NCBI GenBank assembly: GCA_036939975.1
Contig: JALLPB010000451.1
Coordinates: forward strand, 1 to 17,526
Length of the DNA: 17,526 nt
Reading direction: 5' to 3'
Source of the DNA: Cyclostephanos tholiformis
Lineage: Eukaryota > Bacillariophyta > Thalassiosirophyceae > Thalassiosirales > Thalassiosiraceae
Shown: positions 1-8,400 of the stretch, one piece after another
Position numbering within the stretch: position 1 is the first letter of the stretch
How the letters are laid out: each line of letters starts with the position of its first letter
Notes under the pieces: generated by a model
Seen by the model: the letters and a program-made list of their open reading frames with translations, nothing else
Database searches by the model: none
Told to the model about the DNA's origin: nothing
Program-made: the position numbers and the translations under genes

Positions 1-585
1 CACCTAATGTCTGGCCTTGGGTCAGGCATGCCTAAAGTGTAACAATGGTTACACACATTACAGTGAACTTTGGGGCTCATGTCAACGACAAGGCAACAAT
101 ATGGCACCAGTCCTCTTTCTCTTTCTTATGATGGCTTTTGCTGAAACACTCAAGATTGTTTGGAGAGATAAAGCCATTCTCATCCTCAATGTCATTACAG
201 CCAGTGACAATAACCTGATCATGGCAAGATCTGTAGCCATACTCCAGCCATGTTCACATCCAGCATATGATATCCTACAATGTCTTTATGTTGATGACGA
301 TGATGGTGCATTCCCATTTGGCTTGAGGAATAACCTCAAGAGTGGTATGGAACTCATCTTTCACCACTTTGCCAGATTTGGCCTGTAAATGCATGTTGGT
401 CGGGGGGCATCATCGTCAAAAACAGAATGCACTTTCTTCCCCCTCCCCAGTTCTTTCAACATATGCAATACCACAAAGCTGCTGTGATGATGATCCAACA
501 TACCTTCCGTCGCACACATACCAACACCCACCCACATCAACTCGTTAAGCAACCTACACTTAGCTTGCCCTACCCGATGGACTTT

Positions 586-735
586 CCCATTGGCTGTCAC
601 GTCATTGTTGCATCGTCCCACCCCACACATGTGGGCAAAGAAGGAGTAGTTTGCAGACTAACCAAGAAATTTGTCATCTTCACTCCAAACAAGGATTCCA
701 CCAACATCGTCTGCATTTTTTCCAAGTCACTTACC
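586..735 (+). other. KOW-like segment within the RT element
   Basis: Frame 1 encodes FPIGCHVIVASSHPTHVGKE followed by GVVCRLTKKFVIFTP. The pattern of a V/I-rich strand, H-x-x-H-x-G-K-x-G and then a second strand resembles KOW or SH3-like nucleic-acid-binding motifs. It sits after the RT active site and before the region with YLGSLISYN. This is a motif-level resemblance seen by eye; a role in RNA binding by the element protein is inference. Confidence 0.4.
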
Positions 736-748
736 GCCTATCACCACA

Positions 749-1040
749 CTGACAGATTGACAATTAACTCTGCTACCAATGATGGTGAACACAACCCAGG
801 GCAGACTGAACGTGAACATGCCATGTACAATAAGCTCAATGAGACACAAGACTTCCTCATTGTCGATGGCTTTGTCAGCTTCACCATCACCATGCTGACA
901 GATGGACAATCAACTCTGCTACCAACAATGGCGAACACAACCCAGGGCAGACTGAATGTGAACATGCCATGTATGATTAGCTCAATGAGACACATGACTT
1001 CCACGTTGCTGACGGCTTTGTCAGCTTCACCCGGACATTT
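749..1040 (+). repeat. 146-bp tandem duplication inside the RT element
   Basis: Two adjacent copies start at CTGACAGAT (749 and 895). Both contain CAACTCTGCTACCAA-like sequence (first copy slightly diverged), GAACACAACCCAGGGCAGAC, GAACATGCCATGTA and GGCTTTGTCAGCTTCACC in the same order. The offset is 146 bp, which is not a multiple of three, and the copies differ by scattered substitutions and small indels. The second copy reads best into the following RT-family frame, so the first is probably the added one. It is another break in the element. Confidence 0.85.
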
Positions 1041-1951
1041 TGATACTTGGGCTCACTTATTTCTTATAATCTTCATGACAACAATGACATCACATCCCGA
1101 CTCGCTACAGTAAATGCCTCCATGGGCACTCTAAAAGAAATATGGCACAATCCACACCTGGATGTTTACAGCAAGTACCTTCTCTTCCGAGCCATCCCAA
1201 TGAACCTACTCCTAAGGGGAGCCAAAACCTGATCGCTACGGAAATCTCAAATCGACAAACTTAAAGTGTTCCTTCATTGCAGCATTTGACGCATCCTACA
1301 CATTTCGATGACAACAGTACAAGAACAACAACTTCACAACAGCAAAGTGCAACAAATGTTCTACTCAATCCCTTGCGTTCAACACATAATTGCAGCATGA
1401 CAAATGGACTTTGTCAGAAAATGATACGTGGTCCACCAGATTGTCCATCTCGTAATATGATCATCACATGCTGCAACCACAAGCATTGCATGGGACACCC
1501 GCAAACAATGGGAAAAAACTTCATGGCCGAAAATCTCCACCTCCTCTGCCAAGATGTGCCTACATCCAGATTGACCAATATGGCTCTCTACAGAGCTGGA
1601 TCCACAAAGCCTCAAATGAAAAATATTGGTGTCAACTAGTTACCATCTCCTCTACCCTTCCATGCCAGTTCCAGACTGACCCGATGATTGGGGTCCCATC
1701 CCATTCTGGCAAGCATGTCACACCATGACTGGATCCTCACTGACCAACAACTCCCCCGATAGTGATGACAACATATTTGAAGATGACGGGGACAACGAAC
1801 CCAGTGCCCCCCCATGATCCCCCTCACCACACCCTCATTCCCCCCCTCCACCACCGTGCCACTCCCCAAATCCGAACCAGATGACACTACGTATGATCCT
1901 AAACAATGGCTCAACGACCCTACCTTCTGCTCCATGGTTGGTCACAGTATG

Positions 1952-2146
1952 TCCCATTCACTAAAAATCCTTGGACTTGGATTTGGACCATCTGAGATGG
2001 AAATCAAGGCACACTACAGGTAGCTAGCATGCACGTACCACCTAGACAAGAATGACCCCACTATAACCGGACTCGCCACCTCAGAATTGTCTGACTTCTT
2101 CAAACTTCTCAACAATGCTAACAAATACCTCAAGGACCATCAGTAA
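1952..2146 (+). other. J-domain-like C-terminus of the RT element
   Basis: Frame 2 reads HSLKILGLGFGPSEMEIKAH, then YR, a TAG at 2021-2023, and LACTYHLDKNDPTITG followed by FFKLLNNANKYLKDHQ and a TAA at 2144-2146. The spacing matches a DnaJ J domain: helix I with a LGL/LGV-type start, S-x-x-E-I-K-x-x-Y-R, a YHPDK loop, then F-K-x-L-N-x-A-x-x-x-L. The HPD signature, which stimulates Hsp70, is HLD here (codon 2042-2044, CTA). It is preceded by an acidic, proline-rich linker (about 1740-1900). Degenerate, but the similarity is hard to attribute to chance. Confidence 0.65.
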
Positions 2147-3186
2147 CAAAATAGGGGGCTACCCCTTTTTTCCCTTCACCCCCTCCCCCCCTCTACCAAT
2201 AAATCATGACTAATTCCTGTCCCGTTCATGGGAAACAGCACGACAATAAAACAAGAAAGTCAGAAAACCATTCCACCTTACCAACCCAATCTCCAAAACA
2301 CAAACAACCACACGGGCCCTTCCACACCACACTCTAACCACATGCCATAAACACACATCCCCCCAGTAAATGCCCATAAGATGCACCCACCAGCCTCCCC
2401 CACACGACCTATCTTGGTTTTCCACCCCCCGACACTGAACCACCTTTTGCCACAAATCAGATGCACACAAACACTGTCGCCTTGAAGAATTCCACAACCA
2501 TATCCACCTTCACGACATCCCTTACTCCCATGCAATGCACAAAGTCTTTGTCCTCGCCTGAACTCCCATCAATACTTCAGGACCTCACTCCGCTTACTCC
2601 TCATGCTTGACTATGTACCAAGGAAAGTAAAAATTCCTGCCCCTTTCATCCCTTGAAACTGCTGACTGTGCCCAGATGTTACCGATAACATCTTCTGCCA
2701 TCACCGTCCTTTCCAGTACATTGCTGCAATCCCACAATAGTGGAAGACCCCGCCAAGACACCATCCCCCCAATCAGCTCCACCGACAAATCATAATCGGA
2801 ATCAGATGACCCCATTTACTCCTCGGAATCAACCGACACCAATAAAACCTTGGACTCTGGAACCTCAGAACATGACAACCCCTCATTGAAATCAGCATCA
2901 GACGACACCACCGGCTCCTTGGATTCCAGAACTTTGGCACCTGATGATCCCTCCCTCCCCCCCCACTTTGGCTACACATCATCACCACTAGAGTCTCTCC
3001 CCATCCCAGCACCATGCCCCTCCAACACATCATAACATATCAGGCCTTCCACGAAATAACCAACTTTATCCACAACAATGGTGATGACTGGACCGAATTC
3101 TGCACCAACATGACCCGCAACACATGAAAACCTATGACCCCCAACCCCCCTATCAAACCACTATCAACACACAAGATCACTGAAAC
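2147..3186. other. Degenerate spacer between two relics, with acidic Ser/Asp-rich frame
   Basis: No intact gene is seen. Plus frame 2820-3035 encodes an acidic Ser/Thr/Asp-rich stretch (SSESTDTNK, DSGTSEHDNP, SASDDTTGS) resembling the acidic linker before the J-like domain of the neighbouring RT element. A short open stretch follows at 3014-3127 (AFHEITNFIHNNGDDWTEFC). It stops at TGA and then continues in sense. This may be a fragment of a second element of the same family, but I do not recognise it securely. C-rich pyrimidine runs occur around 2160-2200. Confidence 0.4.
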
Positions 3187-4133
3187 AAAGGGCTACTTGC
3201 TCCGGAACCACTTCTTTGTGCAACCCTCCATCATTTTATAAACTTTCCCATCCAATAAAGCGACATCTGGAGGATGTGCAAAAAGGTCAAAGCTTCTTTT
3301 TGGACCACCGAGGAAATCGACCTCTCAGTGGACACTGTAGACTGGAACCAACTAAGTGACAACAAATGCCACTTCATCTCACATAACCTTGCTTTCTTTG
3401 CAGCATCTGATGGCATCATCAACAAGAATCTCTGTGGTAATTCTGCTACGGAAGTCACATCACCCAAAGCCAGGTGTTTCTATGGCTTCCAAATTGCCAT
3501 CGAGAACATCCATAGCAAGACATACTTGCTTCTCATTGACTCATACATCAAGGACCTCATGGAAAAAGATCACCTCCTTCGAGCAAATGACACCGTACCC
3601 TGTGTCAAGCAGAAAGCACAGTGGGCCCTCCAATGGTGTGACACCACCTCTGCCAGCATTGCCAAATGCATGATCACATTTGCTGCCATCAAAGGCATCT
3701 TCTTTTCAGGATCTTTTTGTGCCAACTTCTGGCTGAAAAGACATGGATTAATGCCAGGCCTAAGCTTCAGTAATGAACTAATCAGTCAAGATGAAGGACT
3801 TCACTGTGACTTCGCATGCCTCCTATACTCAAAACTAATTAACCGACTTCCAGAGTCCTGAATTGCCAAGATCATCGGCAGCACAGTTGCAATCAAGAAG
3901 GAATTTGTCGCTGATGCCCTCTCTGTTGATCTGATAGGAATAAACTCCAATATGATGTGTAACAATATCTAATACTGCACTGACTAACTACTCTGTTGCC
4001 TTGACTACAACCACCACTTCAAAACTGAGAACCTGTTTGGATGGATGGAAACGATTAGGTCGGAGAGGACTTCAAATCTGGAGTTGGCATCAACCACACT
4101 AACCAATCCTTCACCCGTGATGGTAACTTCTGA
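3187..4133 (+). pseudogene. Decayed copy of ribonucleotide reductase small subunit (class I R2)
   Basis: R2 is the diiron-tyrosyl radical subunit that makes deoxyribonucleotides. The copy can be followed from EPLL (3205) through [82 protein letters not shown] and FGWMETI. In another frame it reaches a C-terminal tail SFTRDGNF and a TGA at 4131-4133; in R2 this tail normally binds the large subunit. The intact piece is 3274-3861. In-frame stops lie at 3256, 3859, 3970 and 3985, and a frameshift lies near 4060-4080. Of the metal ligands, the Asp of AASD, ENIH and DEGLH are kept, as is the radical Tyr of HSKTY. The Glu expected in the GIFFSG block is Lys (3691-3693). No intron is visible. Non-functional; whether it is a retrocopy or a decayed duplicate is unknown. 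Confidence 0.9.
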
Positions 4134-5428
4134 CATCTCTCACCTCTCAACAACCTCCTGCATATTACATGTTTGATATTATATTTGTTCCAGTCGGAAC
4201 ACACACACACATTCCCACACTTGCTGTTCCCTGAGGCTTTACAGGAGAGCAACTATAGAGAGTGCGATGAATGTTACTAAAAGTCCAATGAGTATTTTGG
4301 CAGGAGGGGACTCACATCCTCTCCAACCAAATGCAATAAGCCAGTGGTAGCATAATGATAATCTAATCTCTAATCTCTCTCTTCCTGTGTCCCAGAGAGA
4401 GAACCCCAAAGGGTTTACATCTTATTAAGTACAAAAATGTTGGGAGGATTATCTTGTCATATTTCTTATTTTCAATATTTGGATACCATAGTCTTATGTA
4501 GAATGTCCATTAATATTTCATAATTTGGCATTTATCAGTTAATAGATCAAATTGCTTCTTAGAAACCAACAAGAAGATGCAGTTTTTATTATACAAAAGC
4601 CCTACTTATGTAAGAGTGAAATTTAGAATCTATATTACATATTAAACCCTACATACTTTTCATTGCCATCCTATTTTGATTGGTGTGTCGTGTGGCATCA
4701 CGCAATCGTTGGGGCTATTTACTGTCATCAGCACTGCTGCCAAGCTCTCTCTCACTTTGTTGCCCTTGCTGGCATCGTCTATGTCTCTGCATGTTAGCTA
4801 ATTCTTGTGTGGCCTCGCATAATCTTTGTTGCCAGTGCCATCATCCCTGCCACCGTCGTCCACTGTCACCCTCATTGGTGTCTCTGTTGCTATTGTCCAT
4901 GCCTCAACTACCCTCTTCTTCCTCACCCCCACTGGCAATGTGACCACTGCTTTTGCCTTCATCATCAACTTGTGTACGTTATCCTTGATATTTTCATAAT
5001 TGTCAATTTTGTCCACTCTCTTTTTTTGCAAAATCAGCCATTTTCACTGCCTGCGGCACCTTCAACATGGGCACAGCTTGCAATGCACACCCACTTCTTC
5101 CTGACATGTTGATGAATGCTTTTTATATAAGCTGTCTTGAGCTTTGGCAATTAGAAATGTGATTTAATGCTACTGTAACATGCTCATGGTGGGATTTTTT
5201 CCTCTTCGTTTCACGTGGTGCTCCCGCCACCTTAAAGTTGGGCAAGAAGACTATGTTGGAACATTGGAGTGTTGCATATCAATGAGATTGGAAGAGGTTG
5301 CTCTAGACGACTGAATACTCGTTGGAGGTATTAGGTTGAGTTGACAAGGATTTAACATCTATTTTCTAAAGGGTGTTGTACAAAACGGCTGAGAAAATTT
5401 ACCTCAAATTTTCCTACATATATTGCCT
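4134..5428. other. Intergenic region, no convincing gene
   Basis: About 1.3 kb, AT-rich between about 4430 and 4680. A CA-rich stretch lies at 4198-4210, and TCTCTCTC/GAGAGAGA inverted-repeat sequence at about 4373-4402 could form a hairpin. Minus-strand 4798-5031 is open (LPVGVRKKRVVEAW, TVDDGGRDDGTGNKDYARPH) and may be a coding relic of unknown origin. The final 200-300 bases should include the 3' UTR of the minus-strand ERO1-fumarate reductase gene; no AATAAA is obvious. No tRNA or rRNA is seen. Confidence 0.5.
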
Positions 5429-8400
5429 CTACAAAATACCAACTGGGTCAAAATCCTCAAGAATGCCTTCGCTATGTACAGCCTCAAATGCCTCGGTTCC
5501 ATCTTGTCCTGCAAGCTCTATGATGGACTCTGGCCCGGCCGGATGCTCCTCGGCAAAGTCGGTCAAATCATACACCTTCCCATTGATTGCTATCCAGCAA
5601 TCCCCTTCTTTATTGTGCCGTTGTACATCATCCATTGTAAGCTTGGGGGGTTCGACTTTTTCCTCGACGGATGCATCGCCATATTTTTTCGTCTGATCGG
5701 CGGCGACGCGTGGCTGTATCGGTATCTTCTTCCCCACGACAGTACCAAACACCGTGCATTCCAAAAGCGAATTTCCACCAAGGCGATTATCTCCATGGAC
5801 TCCACCAGACACCTCGCCAACGGCATGCAATCCTCGAATGACGTTGTTCTTTTCGTCCACCACGCTGCCATCCTTGTCGATGGTCAATCCCCCCATACAA
5901 TAATGGAGGACTGGCGTGACTGTGCCGGAGTAAAAAGTCTCATTGACTAAGTCTTCTTGTGGAACACCTGAGAATGATGTTTTGCCCCATTCATCGTGAC
6001 CGTTTGCGGCATCGCGTTGGTACGCTTGCAGGGTGGCCTCGACTGTCGAAATCGGCAATTTCATCCAATCTGCGAGCGCGGCGATTCCCTCAAGTTTAAC
6101 TAGTAATCCTTTGTTGAGATAGTGATCAACATGCTTTTTTGCATCTTTTGCCGCCGAGGATGAGAGCACAAGAGAAAACGTGGGGACTTCACTGCTGACG
6201 TTCCACTTTTTTGATTGGTTATAGTAGTTGTCATGACTGAACATTTTATCTACAACGTAGGCACGTGTTCCAAGTTCATCGCAGAATCTGGAAAAACATC
6301 ACGCGGCAGAAAGATTGACGTAAGGACTTCGCGTGGTAAGATAACAACAAACGATTAAACCCTTGCAACACATACCTCTTCCCGCTTTGATTGATCAAAA
6401 TACCGCCAACGCCTCTCATAAGCTCCCCCGCTAGAACTTTTCCCGGATTGAGCGGATCCTTCGGATCGACCCATCCCGTGGGATGGACTTGGACCTTTTC
6501 CATGTCGACTAATCCCGCCCCAACAGATGTCCCAAGTGTGATGCCATCTCCTGTGGAAAACTCTCCAGCAGTGGCGGGCATTCTCATCAATTCTGGACGG
6601 TATTTTTCTAAATAAGATCCACGACTGCGATCGGAGGCAAAACCGCCTGTGGCAAGGATTACATTAGGTGCCGTGAGTGACATTGTCTTCTTCTTTCCAT
6701 CCTTTGTTTTCATTTCGACCTCGACTCCGACCACGGTTCCATCATCATTCCTCTTGAGACTTGTGACGCGCGTATCCATCAAGATTTGCACCATCCCTGA
6801 TTTTTCATAACTTTTCACCGCTCTTTGGATGTTGTAAATTATCTCGGATCCAACCATACCACTGCGTGGACGATGAGTTCGTTTATGGTCGTGCCCTCCA
6901 AGTTGGGAAAGCACCGACAAGTCCACACCGACACGCTCTTTTAGCCAATGTACGGCTGCTTCGCTATTTTCAACCAACACTTTTATCAAGTGAGATTTTG
7001 CGGACGCGCCCGCCGAACGAGTAGTATCCCTCGTGAAAGTTTCTAGAGAATCGCCATAGGTAGCGTTCTGAGGACAGCAGGCATTAATTCCCGACGAAGC
7101 CTTGTTGGAATTCCCCCCCATGCGATGCTCCTTCTCTATCAGTGTTACCCGACCACCACGATCCAGTATGTTGAGTGTGGCTGTGAGACCCGCCAAACCG
7201 GTACCAACAACGATAGCATCAGGATCTCCATAATCTAATCCCGCCGTGACAACCTCGTGGTCAATATTTGGAAGGAAGTTGAGAAACTTGCGTAAATCAT
7301 TCCCGTAGTGCTTTGATAGGACCATTAGCTCCGGATGCCGTTGAAATGCCTGCTGGATAAGTCTCGCTTCGGCCAATTCGTCAATCAATCCTTGATTAGC
7401 AAGCGATGACACAGCTCCCACAGCGGCATCTAACACCTCAATTCCATCAAGCCCCAAGACCAAAGGAACGGTAGATCGATCGCGTTGTCCCCCATCTTCC
7501 GACTTTTCGAGCCGGGTATGAGTTGACCAATACAAATGGGTCAACTCTCGTACCTCCCGCACGCTTTCCGAGAGTTTCCAGATGGTATTCAAGAAGGCCA
7601 CGATTTCATTCCTAGACAGCGACACGCCAATGACAGTATCTGGGAGGAAAAGTATTTTTAGTGCCGTGCCGTAACCCAACATGGCCATCTTGCCATGCAA
7701 CTTGCACTGTTGACACTGCACGCAGTCTAGGATTGACGAAACGTTGTGAAACACACCCTTGAAGTTCTCCTGCAGGGACATTGCCGTCTCCCGTTCCTTG
7801 AACATTAAACTTTCGTCGAACGCGGTGAACACATCATGGCAGCTTCTCAGGATGGTCGAGTCCAATAGCCTTCTAAGTAATATCGTCGCCATTTCATCAT
7901 CCAGGATGTCCCCGGTCTTAATTTCGAGATTGTATAAGAACGGACTCGCCTTCTTCAGCGCGCGCAATAATACAACGTACGAGAAGTGGAGGTTGCGCAA
8001 GTGCTCCGGATGGTCCGCGAATTTGTCTATGAAATACTGCGGATTCGGCTCCCACGTCGCCCTGCCCTTCTTCTTGCTGGGAGGATAATAATTCTTTGCA
8101 ATCGAAAGTGTCGTGGAGGTGTGCAATCCCGATAGCAGTCTGTATAGCACGCGCTCCTCGTAGCACATCGGCGACGCTGCTGCGCCGCCCAACGACGACG
8201 ACGACGACGACGACGACAATGCGAGACAGTTCTCCTCGTATATCGCGTTCCATATGTGCGTACCATTGTAACCGGTATTTCTCTCGGGATTCAACCTTAG
8301 GTTGACCATGGATATGCCGTCCCCCGCACGTATCTGGGAGCACATGTCGAGCCAGAACGTTTCCGGCACGGCAACGGCACCGTCGTCCCCGCCCAGGCAC

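Larger units (their letters stand above)
1..2146 (+). mobile_element. Decayed reverse-transcriptase retroelement with C-terminal J-like domain, 5' end cut by window
   Basis: Conceptual translation gives a reverse transcriptase in pieces. Positions 17-388 hold the palm region, with a QGNNMAPVLF block followed by LYVDDDDGAFPF, the YVDD active site expanded by two extra Asp codons. The sense continues after a TAA at 386-388 (FGL*MHVGRG) and a 1-nt shift near the C run at 440 (PPPQFFQ). A later stretch (921-1400, YLGSLISYN, HLDVYSKYLLFRAIPMN) and 1400-1700 (IRGPPDCPSRNM, GHPQTMGKNFMAENL) resemble the C-terminal part of this diatom RT family as I remember it. Stops lie at 978, 1041, 1230, 1287, 1398 and 2021, and the frame changes several times. 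The element cannot be active. The assignment to an RT is strong; LINE-like versus another retroelement class is not resolved, and no LTR is visible. Confidence 0.85.

Noticed and set aside
1277..1639. A separate gene encoding a 120-residue protein
   Set aside because: The second half is RT-element sense (GPPDCPSRNM, GKNFMAENL) and the first half is out of frame with the family, so it is part of the relic.
4318..4440. Possible tRNA or small RNA around the TCTCTC/GAGAGA hairpin
   Set aside because: No cloverleaf, and no A-box or B-box sequence recognisable; only a simple inverted repeat.
4680..5112. Plus-strand frames rich in Ser/Leu/Cys/His
   Set aside because: Biased composition, overlapping each other in different frames, no motif, no neighbouring gene context.
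5423..5950. Plus-strand frame opposite the cytochrome b5 exon
   Set aside because: It is a shadow of the fumarate reductase/b5 exon; no family motif.
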